Notes under the pieces: model-generated
What the model saw: the letters and a program-made list of their open reading frames with translations, nothing else
What the model was told of the DNA's origin: nothing
Databases searched by the model: none
Program-made: the position numbers and the translations under genes
Shown: positions 21,400 to 29,110 of the stretch, piece by piece
Layout: the number at the start of each line of letters is the position of its first letter
How positions within the stretch are numbered: the stretch's first letter is position 1
Assembly (NCBI GenBank): GCA_021372825.1
Contig: JAJFTR010000089.1
Coordinates: 1-32,143, forward strand
From: Actinomycetes bacterium
Lineage (GTDB): Bacteria; Actinomycetota; Coriobacteriia; Anaerosomatales; Anaerosomataceae
Direction: 5' to 3'
DNA: 32,143 nt

Positions 21400-21950
21400 T
21401 CACACGCCAAGAGGCTCTCGCGTGCGTGCGCGAACGGATCCCTAACCAGAACCTGGTGAATCACTGCCTTGCAGCGGAGTTCATCATGGGCGCTCTTGCC
21501 CGGCGGCTGGGGCTCGAAGCCGCCGATGTCGAGCGGTGGGAGCTCACGGGGCTCCTGCATGATCTTGATTATGCGGAGACCGCCTCGGACTTCGAGCGGC
21601 ACGGCGTCGTCACGGTGGAGCTTCTCGGCGACAAGATCGATGAGGAGATGGCCCATGCCATCCTCGCGCACGCGGAGAAGGCGCCGAGGTCCTCGGTGAT
21701 GGACAAGGCCCTTTATGCGGCCGACCCCACCACGGGGTTCATCGTGGCGGCAGCGCTCGTGCGGCCCGACAAGTCGCTTGCAGGCGTGCAGCTCTCAAGC
21801 CTCAAGAAGCGCTGGAAGGAGAAGGCGTTCGCGCGGGGCGCGAACCGCGACCAGATGGCGACATGTTCCGAGATCGGGCTCGCGCGCGACGAGTTCCTCG
21901 CGCTTGCGCTCGAGGCGATGCAGACGCACGCCTCTGAGCTGGGGCTGTGA
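21396..21950 (+). CDS. HD-domain phosphohydrolase-like protein
   Basis: A 184-residue protein overlapping the hypB stop (ATGA). It has an HD-domain pattern: N-H-C-L-A-A-E (H23), L-T-G-L-L-H-D-L-D-Y (H55-D56), a later H in A-I-L-A-H, and L-Y-A-A-D with the distal Asp. These would bind a metal and hydrolyse a phosphomonoester or nucleotide. It resembles small HDIG-type proteins of clostridia and actinobacteria with no known substrate. Coupling to hypB may be only positional. Confidence 0.85.
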   Translation: MITRQEALACVRERIPNQNLVNHCLAAEFIMGALARRLGLEAADVERWELTGLLHDLDYAETASDFERHGVVTVELLGDKIDEEMAHAILAHAEKAPRSSVMDKALYAADPTTGFIVAAALVRPDKSLAGVQLSSLKKRWKEKAFARGANRDQMATCSEIGLARDEFLALALEAMQTHASELGL

Positions 21951-21994
21951 AGTCCGCGCTGCAAAGCCGTTCGATTCACGGTTGACAGGCCATA

Positions 21995-22000
21995 TATACT
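21995..22000 (+). promoter_or_regulatory. Candidate -10 box (TATACT) upstream of the topoisomerase gene
   Basis: TATACT lies 45 bases before the ATG at 22045 in the AT-richest part of the gap. A TTGACA at 21982-21987 is only 7 bases away and cannot be its -35; TTCGAT at 21970-21975 (19-base spacing) is a weak alternative. Confidence 0.4.
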
Positions 22001-22044
22001 CGCATGGATCGCTTCGCCACCGAGCGGAAGGCCGGGCCGCGTCC

Positions 22045-24555
22045 ATGCGACTCATCGTTTCTGAGAAGAACATCGCCGCACGACGGATCGCCGAGATCCT
22101 CGCTGTGGGCAAGCCCAAGACCGACAAGGTCTACGCGACGCCTGTCTACACTTTCCGGCGGGATGGTGAGGACTGGGTCAGCATCGGGTTGAAGGGCCAT
22201 GTGCTCGCCGTCGACTTCCCACAAGCGCTTTCCTACGCCGATGGTGCGTGGGTCGCCCAGTGGGCGGACGGCCGAGTCACCCCCGCGCAGTTGCCGGCGA
22301 CTCTCCCGGCGCCCCCTTGGCCGGTGCGCTCAAGACCGTACACGCCCGACGGCATCGACCTCAAGACATGGAAGCTGCAGTCTCTGCGTCACCTTGTGTG
22401 GGCGCCAGTGGGCAAGTACGTCGCCGAGAAGGACATCGTGCGTTCACTGATGAGCCTTGCGAAGAAGGCGGACGAAGTCATCATCGCCACCGACTTCGAT
22501 CGAGAGGGGGAGCTCATCGGAGCCGACGCCCGCAGTCTCATCCACGATGCTGCTCCTGACGTCCCGGTGTCTCGAGTGCGGTTCTCGGCGATCACCAAAG
22601 ACGAGATAGAAAGAGCCTTCGCCGAGGCGGGTACAGTCTCAGACGAACTCGCGCAGGCCGGCGAGACCCGTCAGGACATCGACCTCATCTGGGGCGCCGT
22701 GCTCACGCGCTACCTCACGAAGGTCAAGTTCTCTGGATTCGGACGCCCCAGAAGCGCGGGCAGGGTGCAGACACCGACGTTGAAGCTCATCGTCGATCGT
22801 GAGTTGGAGCGAGAAGCCTTCATCCCTGAGACGTACTGGGTGGTGAAGGCCGCCTTCGCGACCTCGACCGAAACCGGGCCGCAGGAATTCGAAGCCACTC
22901 ACAGCACCGAGCGGTTCGGCTCAGCGGAGGCCGCGCAGGCGGTGCTCGACGCGGTCACCGGGGCGACGTCCGGGACAGTGGCGGAGGTGGTCACTACTCG
23001 GCGTACAGTGAAGCCACCCACGCCGTTCAACACCACCGCTCTACAGGCCGCCGCTGCTGCGGAGGGCCTGTCTCCTGCCCGAGCCATGCGCATCGCCGAG
23101 ACCTTGTACATGAACGGCCTGATCTCGTATCCGAGAGTGGATAACACCGTCTACCCCGCGAGTCTCGATCTGCGCGGGACCCTCGATGTCCTGGCCGAAG
23201 TGCCTGCGTATCACGAGCATGCGAGTGCCCTTCTCCGCAGGCGATCCCTTCAGGCCACTCGTGGAGCCAAGGAGACCACGGACCACCCGCCTATCCATCC
23301 TACGGGGGCGGCAACGGCCGAGGCGCTCAAGCCCGAAGAGTGGAAGCTTTACAACCTTGTGGCCCGCCGGTTCATGGCGACACTCTCGGATCCTGCGGTG
23401 ATCGAGGCCACCAAGGTGACCGTCGATGTGAACGGCGAGCGGTTCGTCGCGCGTGGAGATGTCGTCGTCGCCCCGGGATTCCGCGCTGTGTACCCGTATG
23501 GCCTCAAGAAGGACGAGCACCTGCCTGCGCTCGGCGAAGGCGACAGAGTCGTCTTCGGCGGCGCTTCGATGGACGAAAAGCAGACCCAGCCTCCCAAGCG
23601 GTACACGCAGGGCGGACTGATACAGGAGATGGAGAAGCGCGGACTGGGTACGAAGGCGACTCGCCACGACATCATCCAGACGCTTTACGATCGGGGCTTC
23701 GTCGTGAACGATCCGGCTGAGCCGACAAGTCTTGGGCGTGCGGTCATCGCCGCTCTCTCGGAATTCGCCGGACGCATCACCTCACCCGAGATGACGGCGG
23801 AACTCGAAGCCGAGATGGACGCCATCGCGAACGGACGCGCTCAGAAGGACGCTGTGGTGGCGCACTCACGAGCGCTTCTCGACGAGATAATGGTCGTATT
23901 GCTCGAGCATTCTGAAGACGTGGGAGAGATGCTCAAAGATGCGGCTGCTGCGGATGCCAAGGTCGGCGTGTGCCCGAAGTGTGGTCACGATCTACTGGTG
24001 AAGTCGTCGCCGAAGACGAAGGGCCAGTTCGTCGGGTGTTCAGCGTGGCCGGATTGCGACGTCACCTATCCGCTTCCGCAGGGCAAGATCGAGCCGGTGG
24101 CCGAGCAATGTCCTGTGTGTGGAACACCGCAGATCAAGGTCATCCAGTTCCGCCAGGCGCCCAAGACGCGCTGTCTCGATCCTGCGTGCCCCACGAATCT
24201 CGAGGCGTCTGTGGACGTCGGGGCCTGTCCGGTATGCGCCAGAGAAGGTCGAGCCGACGGCCGGCTCATGTCCCAACGATCGCCCCGTACGCTCAAGCGG
24301 TTCGCGAGATGCACGAACTACGCGATCTGCGGGACGAGCTACCCTCTTCCCCAAAGTGGCGAGCTGGAACCCACCGGTGAGGCATGCGAGTGCGGCGCAC
24401 CCATCGTGGTCGCACATACGAAGAAGGGCCCGTGGCGCGTGTGCATCGATCCGCAGTGCCCTTCCAAGGCCGAGACGGATTCGAGGAACGAAGCCGGATC
24501 TCGTCGGTCCAAGCGTGGTTCGAGAACGCGGGAGTCACGCGGCGCGAGTATGTGA
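22045..24555 (+). CDS. topA: DNA topoisomerase I (type IA), archaeal-type
   Basis: An 836-residue protein from ATG 22045 (GGAAGG 14 bases upstream; no better in-frame start). Seen in order: TOPRIM start L-I-V-S-E-K-N-I-A-A-R-R-I-A (E7), I-G-L-K-G-H-V-L-A-V-D-F-P, acidic motif T-D-F-D-R-E-G-E-L-I-G (D150, D152, E154), catalytic Tyr at about 362 in G-L-I-S-Y-P-R-V-D-N-T, and three or four C-terminal zinc ribbons from about residue 643 to 815. Typical bacterial TopA has E-S-P-A-K-A-K-T-I, A-S-D-P-D-R-E-G-E-A-I-A-W and Y-M-R-T-D-S instead. The E-K-N-x-A-A-R-R-I, G-L-x-G-H-V-L-x-V-D-F-P and Y-P-R-x-D-N-T forms are those of archaeal topoisomerase I. It relaxes negative supercoils by single-strand passage. 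Whether a bacterial-type TopA exists elsewhere cannot be seen. Confidence 0.93.
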   Translation: MRLIVSEKNIAARRIAEILAVGKPKTDKVYATPVYTFRRDGEDWVSIGLKGHVLAVDFPQALSYADGAWVAQWADGRVTPAQLPATLPAPPWPVRSRPYTPDGIDLKTWKLQSLRHLVWAPVGKYVAEKDIVRSLMSLAKKADEVIIATDFDREGELIGADARSLIHDAAPDVPVSRVRFSAITKDEIERAFAEAGTVSDELAQAGETRQDIDLIWGAVLTRYLTKVKFSGFGRPRSAGRVQTPTLKLIVDRELEREAFIPETYWVVKAAFATSTETGPQEFEATHSTERFGSAEAAQAVLDAVTGATSGTVAEVVTTRRTVKPPTPFNTTALQAAAAAEGLSPARAMRIAETLYMNGLISYPRVDNTVYPASLDLRGTLDVLAEVPAYHEHASALLRRRSLQATRGAKETTDHPPIHPTGAATAEALKPEEWKLYNLVARRFMATLSDPAVIEATKVTVDVNGERFVARGDVVVAPGFRAVYPYGLKKDEHLPALGEGDRVVFGGASMDEKQTQPPKRYTQGGLIQEMEKRGLGTKATRHDIIQTLYDRGFVVNDPAEPTSLGRAVIAALSEFAGRITSPEMTAELEAEMDAIANGRAQKDAVVAHSRALLDEIMVVLLEHSEDVGEMLKDAAAADAKVGVCPKCGHDLLVKSSPKTKGQFVGCSAWPDCDVTYPLPQGKIEPVAEQCPVCGTPQIKVIQFRQAPKTRCLDPACPTNLEASVDVGACPVCAREGRADGRLMSQRSPRTLKRFARCTNYAICGTSYPLPQSGELEPTGEACECGAPIVVAHTKKGPWRVCIDPQCPSKAETDSRNEAGSRRSKRGSRTRESRGASM

Positions 24556-24610
24556 TGTCGGCCAGGCCGAGGGGCATCTACTACTCGCAGACACGAGCGG
24601 GAGGATGCCA

Positions 24611-25201
24611 ATGAGGATCGCGGTGCTGCAGGTAGCGCTCCGGCCAGATCGAGACGATCAAGTCAGGGCTCTGGCCGAGGCGAACGCGCGGGCGATCGCC
24701 CAGGGAGCCGAGGCGGTCTTCAGTGCCGCCATCCCGGATGCCGGGATCGTTGCGACCGCCGATGGCTCCTCCGCGATCGGGAGCCTCGTTCGGTTGGAGG
24801 GCGATGCCGCTCTCGATCACGCGGAGCATGCGAGGGCGCTTTCTGAGCGGCCCGATGTGCTCGTTCTGTCACCGGGCGCCGAGTCCGACCTGCAAGCGGA
24901 AGCGGTACTCGAGCTTGCGCTCGGCTTGTCGACCTCGGTCGCTGGCCTCGTTCTGGTGACTGAGCATGCGGGCGCTCCAGCAGGCGAGCCGGGTCATGGT
25001 GACAGCGCCATCGTCTTGCTCGGCGAGGTGGTTGCCGAAGCCGTGAACGAAGACGATGTGATCACCGCCGAGATCCCGGTACCAGTACCCGCCCCGAAGC
25101 CGCGGTCGCCACTGCCGGCTGTCGCTCCCATACTGGAGCAGAGGCTTGCGCATCATCGAGGACGTCGGCTGGATCCGGACTACCTCGCAGACCTCTCGTG
25201 A
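24611..25201 (+). CDS. Truncated nitrilase/CN-hydrolase-like protein
   Basis: A 196-residue protein from ATG 24611 with GGGAGGA about 5-6 bases upstream (ATG 24605 is also possible). The first residues M-R-I-A-V-L-Q-V-A-L and the later order V-L-V-L-S-P-G-A-E-S-D ... S-A-I-V-L-L-G-E-V-V-A-E-A ... V-I-T-A-E-I recall the first and last strands of the nitrilase fold. Nitrilases are usually about 260-300 residues with a Glu-Lys-Cys triad; here the middle is missing, the first Glu position reads A-I-P-D, and the mature protein has no Cys at all. It is therefore a degenerate, probably non-catalytic member, or a different family with a similar start. The frame is intact, so it appears to be expressed. 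Confidence 0.6.
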   Translation: MRIAVLQVALRPDRDDQVRALAEANARAIAQGAEAVFSAAIPDAGIVATADGSSAIGSLVRLEGDAALDHAEHARALSERPDVLVLSPGAESDLQAEAVLELALGLSTSVAGLVLVTEHAGAPAGEPGHGDSAIVLLGEVVAEAVNEDDVITAEIPVPVPAPKPRSPLPAVAPILEQRLAHHRGRRLDPDYLADLS

Positions 25202-25221
25202 AGCGGTTCACATGCTCTGGA

Positions 25222-25230
25222 TGCTAGAAT
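25222..25230 (+). promoter_or_regulatory. Candidate extended -10 promoter (TGC-TAGAAT) for the mdh-fum operon
   Basis: TG-C-TAGAAT matches five of six -10 bases with the TGN extension. No -35 box is evident. The leader would be about 75 bases and contains the hairpin at 25244-25283. Confidence 0.5.
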
Positions 25231-25243
25231 GCTGTGCGGCCGC

Positions 25244-25283
25244 CTACGCGCCACACCGTCGTTGACAGGGTGTCTTCGCGTAG
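25244..25283 (+). promoter_or_regulatory. Structured 5' leader hairpin of the mdh operon
   Basis: CTACGCG (25244-25250) pairs with CGCGTAG (25277-25283), and inside it ACACC (25253-25257) pairs with GGTGT (25269-25273), with a further GTC/GAC near the loop. The stacked, interrupted hairpin lies entirely in the predicted leader, upstream of the AAGGGA ribosome binding site. There is no T tract. It does not match a riboswitch class I know. Confidence 0.45.
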
Positions 25284-25310
25284 TCCATCTGCAAAGAAGA
25301 AGGGACCTTC

Positions 25311-26252
25311 ATGCCGGATGTCAAGGTGACCGTTGTGGGCGCAGGCCAGGTCGGGGCCACCGCGGCCTTCGTTCTTGCGCTCCACAAGACGGCAGACGTC
25401 GTGCTTGTCGACATAGACGAGAGTGTCGCCCAGGGCAAGGCTCTCGACATGATGCACGCCCGCTCCGTCGAGCGCTTCGGAGTCACGCTCATCGGATCTG
25501 CCGACTACCACGCGACATCCGGCTCGGACGTGGTCGTGATCACGGCCGGGCTGCCCCGAAAGCCGGGGATGACACGCGAGGACCTGCTACGGGTGAACGG
25601 CGAGATAATGCGGTCGGTGATCACGCAGGCCGCGGCAGCCTCCCCCGAGGCGGTGTTCATGTGCGTGACGAATCCGCTCGACGTGATGACGTACCTCGCG
25701 TGGAAGGTCTCGGGTCTGGATGCATCGCACGTCCTCGGGATGGGCGGAGTCCTCGACTCGGCCCGTTTCGCCTATTTCATCTCACAGGCCACAGGAACAC
25801 CTGTCGAGGAGGTCGATGCGCTGGTGATCGGAGCGCACGGCGACACGATGGTGCCGCTGCCCCGCCTTGCCAAGGCGGGCGGCCGCCCACTGGCCGAGCT
25901 GCTCTCGCCCGAGAGGATCGAAGAGGTCGTGCAACGCACCGTTTTCGGCGGTGCCGAAGTGGTCCGGCTCCTGAAGACGGGGAGCGCGTTTTATGCGCCC
26001 GCTGTTGCTGTGGCTTCGATGGTGCGTGCCGTGGTCGATGATGCGCGCGCCGCGATGCCTTCATGTGTCTTGCTCACCGGGCAGTACGGACTCTCTGATC
26101 TTTACCTCACTGTGCCAGCGGTGCTTGGCCGGCAGGGCGTCGTCGATGTTCCCGAGATCGATCTTACCGATCAGGAGCTCCACGCATTGCATGCTTCCGC
26201 GGCGGGGGTGCGTGAGGGTATCCACGCGCTTGAACGCGGAGACCGGGGATGA
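25311..26252 (+). CDS. mdh: Malate dehydrogenase, LDH-like type
   Basis: A 313-residue NAD-dependent dehydrogenase. It has G10-x-G12-x-x-G15 in V-V-G-A-G-Q-V-G, D34 at the end of the second strand (binds NAD ribose), G-L-P-R-K-P-G-M-T-R (R83, R89; the Arg in place of Gln marks malate over lactate), V-T-N-P-L-D-V, R152, and G-A-H-G-D-T-M-V-P with catalytic H176. It interconverts malate and oxaloacetate. The ATG is preceded by an AAGAAGAAGGGA stretch. It is the first gene of a run that continues with fumarase subunits, consistent with either the oxidative or the reductive branch of the TCA cycle; an anaerobe would use the reductive direction to fumarate (inference). Confidence 0.96.
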   Translation: MPDVKVTVVGAGQVGATAAFVLALHKTADVVLVDIDESVAQGKALDMMHARSVERFGVTLIGSADYHATSGSDVVVITAGLPRKPGMTREDLLRVNGEIMRSVITQAAAASPEAVFMCVTNPLDVMTYLAWKVSGLDASHVLGMGGVLDSARFAYFISQATGTPVEEVDALVIGAHGDTMVPLPRLAKAGGRPLAELLSPERIEEVVQRTVFGGAEVVRLLKTGSAFYAPAVAVASMVRAVVDDARAAMPSCVLLTGQYGLSDLYLTVPAVLGRQGVVDVPEIDLTDQELHALHASAAGVREGIHALERGDRG

Positions 26253-27094
26253 TCCCGGCGGCTCGGATCGCCGATGAAGTCGAGCGGACGGTGCCGCTCA
26301 TCGCGACTTCGCTTCGCGATGACGTGCTCGAAGCTCTCCAAGCCGCCTACGCTGACGAACCATCTGAGCGAGGTCGCGAAGTGATCCGGCAGCTCCTCGA
26401 CAACGCCGCGGCGGCCTGTGAACGTAGAGTGCCCCTGTGCCAGGACACAGGGACCGTGTGGGTCTGGGTGGAGCTGGGCCAGTTCGAGTGCATCGAGGGG
26501 GACCTTCAAGGCGCAGTGGACGACGCGGTCGCCCGCGCGTACGAGCACGCGGGTCTGCGCATGAGCGTGGTCGCCGATGCGCTTTTCGACCGCAGGAACA
26601 CCACCACCAACACCCCGGCCTTCGTGGATGTCACTTCTCGGCCGGGCAAGGGCGCCACGGTGCACATGATGCTGAAGGGCGGCGGCTCGGACAACGCATC
26701 GGCGCTGTTCATGCTGGAACCGTCCTTGGGTGAGCAAGGTGTCTTCGACGCGGTCGTTTCGCATGTGTGTGCGAAGGCCACGACGGCGTGTCCGCCGCTT
26801 CTTGTGGGCGTAGGGGTCGGTGGCACGTTCGACACGGTCCCCAAGCTTTCGAAGAAGGCCCTCTTGCGTCCGATCGGCACGCGGGCGGCGAACCAACGCG
26901 TCACAGCGTTCGAGCAGCGGGTCTTGCACGCGGTCAATCGTTCTGGGATCGGCCCTGCGGGACTTGGCGGCCGTACCACTGCGCTCGCGGTGCATGTGCT
27001 CACAGCGCCCTGCCACATCGCGGCATTGCCTGTGGCAGTCAACGTTGGCTGCATCGCCATGCGCTCTGCAATGATCGAGGTCGAACCGTCATGA
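26249..27094 (+). CDS. fumA: Fumarate hydratase class I, alpha subunit
   Basis: A 281-residue protein overlapping the mdh stop (ATGA). The three cysteines expected to hold the oxygen-sensitive [4Fe-4S] cluster are seen at C64 (P-L-C-Q-D-T-G-T), C181 (A-C-P-P-L-L-V-G-V-G) and C268 (V-N-V-G-C). G-G-G-S-D-N-A-S and G-G-T-F-D-T-V are also typical of the two-subunit class I hydro-lyase. L-tartrate dehydratase alpha is the alternative in this family, but mdh next door supports fumarase. The beta subunit is not adjacent but comes after an MFS gene at 28544. Confidence 0.93.
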   Translation: MIPAARIADEVERTVPLIATSLRDDVLEALQAAYADEPSERGREVIRQLLDNAAAACERRVPLCQDTGTVWVWVELGQFECIEGDLQGAVDDAVARAYEHAGLRMSVVADALFDRRNTTTNTPAFVDVTSRPGKGATVHMMLKGGGSDNASALFMLEPSLGEQGVFDAVVSHVCAKATTACPPLLVGVGVGGTFDTVPKLSKKALLRPIGTRAANQRVTAFEQRVLHAVNRSGIGPAGLGGRTTALAVHVLTAPCHIAALPVAVNVGCIAMRSAMIEVEPS

Positions 27095-28551
27095 CAGGAC
27101 GCAAGACCACCGACGAGGGCAAGGTGACCTACCGGGCGCTTCTTGGCAACGGCTCCTTCAGGAAGCTGTGGATCGGGCAGTTCGTGAGCGGCGTGGGCGA
27201 CTGGCTCGTCGTCGGCCTGTTGATACCGCTCGTGACCACCTTGAGCGGAGGGTCGGCGTTCGCTGTCGCAGGTATCATGATCGTCAAGATCCTGCCCGCG
27301 TTGCTCCTCACGTCGGTCATCGGTGTCTTCGTGGACCGCTTCGACAGACGCCGCCTCATGATCGCATGCGACCTAGTGCGGGCTGTGCTGACGCTGGGTC
27401 TGCTCTTCACGAACTCGCTCGCACTCATCTACCTCATCGTGTTCCTCATGGAGGCGGCGTCGTTGTTCTTCGCGCCGGCGAAGAACTCGCTCATCCCACA
27501 TCTGGTCGATGAGAACGAGCTCGCCGCCGCCAATGGACTGTCCTACACGACGCAGCAGGCGAGCATGCTCATCGGCCTGACGATGTCGGGCGCCATCCTC
27601 GCGGGATTCGAGGCGATCGTCCGGTGGCTTCTCACATCAGGGTTCGTCGTGGTGGACAAGCTCGTGGGCCCGCTTGCTCCTGCGCTGCTCGGGCCTCGTG
27701 GCGGCGTCTTCGTGAACGCTTTCAGTTTCATCGTCTCGGCGATCACGCTGGCCAGCATCCACGTCTCTGCGAAGGTGAGCTCCGGCGGCCGCTTCACTCT
27801 GTCGCTGCTCGGCAAGGACACGGTCGAGTCCTTCCGGTTCCTCGCGGAGCACAAGGAACTCCGAGGGTTGCTCGTCACCGTGGGGACTGCCATCCTCGGC
27901 GGGGGTGCGATCATCACGGTCGGGCTTGTGCATGTGCAACGCAACCTGTCTGGCGGAGTACCCTTCCTCGACCGGGTGGAGGTCCTGCGAAAGCTCATCG
28001 CCGCACCCCAGACGTTCATGCTCGTCTTCATCGCACTCGGCATGGCTGCGGGCGCGTTGATCGTCCCACGGCTCTCTGAGCGTGTGCCTTTGCAGGCGCT
28101 GTTCTTGGGGGCGGTCGCCACGTTCGGGATAGGCATGCTGGTCTTCGCGTTCAGCAGCCAGTACTGGGTGGGCGCGGTGTTCGCACTGATCGCGGGTTTC
28201 ACGGTGGCGTGCCTCACCGTGTCGGGCAACACGTATGTCGTGCGTACGGTGGCTGATGAGATCAGAGGCCGTGTCTTCACTGCCATGGAGTCGGTGATCA
28301 GGGTCTCTTTGTTACTTTCGATGGTGGTGGTGTCTCCGGCAGCAGACCTTATCGGCAAGGGAGCGCTCGCCATTGCGAAGGCCAGAGGCATCGCGCCTCA
28401 AGACGTGTGGTTCTCGGGTACACGGGTGACCCTCGTGCTCGCCTCGCTCATCGTCCTTGGGGCCGCCTGGTATGCGTACCGGACGCTCAACTGGCGAGGC
28501 GGCGACACGGATGGCGCTCCTTCGCCAGCGGGAGGCGCACCAGATGCGTGA
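27091..28551 (+). CDS. Major facilitator superfamily transporter
   Basis: A 486-residue polytopic protein whose ATG overlaps the fumA stop (ATGA) and whose end overlaps fumB by 8 bases. It has the MFS layout: a conserved D-R-F-D-R-R-R-L loop after the second segment, F-F-A-P-A-K-N-S-L-I-P near segment 5, and about 12 segments in all. It carries extra hydrophobic sequence in the middle (about residues 173-212). It resembles efflux-type MFS_3/enterobactin exporter-like proteins rather than known dicarboxylate carriers. The substrate is unknown; lying inside a fumarase operon raises but does not prove a link with C4-dicarboxylates. Confidence 0.85.
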   Translation: MTGRKTTDEGKVTYRALLGNGSFRKLWIGQFVSGVGDWLVVGLLIPLVTTLSGGSAFAVAGIMIVKILPALLLTSVIGVFVDRFDRRRLMIACDLVRAVLTLGLLFTNSLALIYLIVFLMEAASLFFAPAKNSLIPHLVDENELAAANGLSYTTQQASMLIGLTMSGAILAGFEAIVRWLLTSGFVVVDKLVGPLAPALLGPRGGVFVNAFSFIVSAITLASIHVSAKVSSGGRFTLSLLGKDTVESFRFLAEHKELRGLLVTVGTAILGGGAIITVGLVHVQRNLSGGVPFLDRVEVLRKLIAAPQTFMLVFIALGMAAGALIVPRLSERVPLQALFLGAVATFGIGMLVFAFSSQYWVGAVFALIAGFTVACLTVSGNTYVVRTVADEIRGRVFTAMESVIRVSLLLSMVVVSPAADLIGKGALAIAKARGIAPQDVWFSGTRVTLVLASLIVLGAAWYAYRTLNWRGGDTDGAPSPAGGAPDA

Positions 28552-29110
28552 ACCGATCAGAGTGGCTCTACCCGCCGAGAAGACGGTCTTGGAGGCTCTG
28601 CGCGCGGGAGACGAGGTGCGCCTTTGGGGTGTCGTCTACACGGCTCGTGACGCGACGCATGAGCGGATAGTGGCCGAGCTGCGCCGAAGCGGCGTCCTGC
28701 CCTACGGATTACAGGGCCAGGTGCTCTTCTATGCCGGGCCCACTCCCGCACGTCCCGGGTTGCCGGCGGGAGCCATCGGTCCCACGACGGCGCGGCGCAT
28801 GGACGCATGGACCCCCGCGCTTCTCGATGCGGGCGTCACCGCCACTATCGGTAAGGGTGCGCGGAGCGAGGAGGTACGGCGCGCGTGCGTGAGAAACGGC
28901 GCGGTGTACTTCGCTGCGGTGGGAGGCGCCGCTGCTCTGCTGGGTTCTTGTGTAGTCGCCGCGGAAGTCGTCGCGTGGCCTGAACTGGGTACCGAGGCTC
29001 TCATGCGTCTGACACTGGAGGGGTTGCCCGCGTTCGTCGCGCTCGATAGCGTCGGAGGAGACCTGTACGCGTCGGCGCCGCGTGAGTGGCAGATGGAGGT
29101 CGACGAGTGA
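28544..29110 (+). CDS. fumB: Fumarate hydratase class I, beta subunit
   Basis: A 188-residue protein; ATG 28544 has GGGAGG 8 bases upstream, inside the end of the MFS gene. It shows the swivel-domain signatures L-W-G-V-V-Y-T-A-R-D-A-T-H-E-R-I, Y-A-G-P-T-P, G-A-I-G-P-T-T-A-R-R-M-D and I-G-K-G-A-R. It should combine with the alpha subunit at 26249 to form the fumarase active site. Separate alpha and beta genes are normal in this type, but an intervening transporter is not. Confidence 0.92.
   Translation: MREPIRVALPAEKTVLEALRAGDEVRLWGVVYTARDATHERIVAELRRSGVLPYGLQGQVLFYAGPTPARPGLPAGAIGPTTARRMDAWTPALLDAGVTATIGKGARSEEVRRACVRNGAVYFAAVGGAAALLGSCVVAAEVVAWPELGTEALMRLTLEGLPAFVALDSVGGDLYASAPREWQMEVDE

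Noticed and set aside
21982-22000. Consensus TTGACA next to TATACT before topA
   Set aside because: The spacing is 7 bases, far too short for a -35/-10 pair; only the TATACT was kept as a candidate -10.
27091-28551. Assigning the MFS gene as a fumarate/malate transporter
   Set aside because: Context suggests it, but the sequence looks more like MFS_3-type exporters and shows no dicarboxylate carrier signature.
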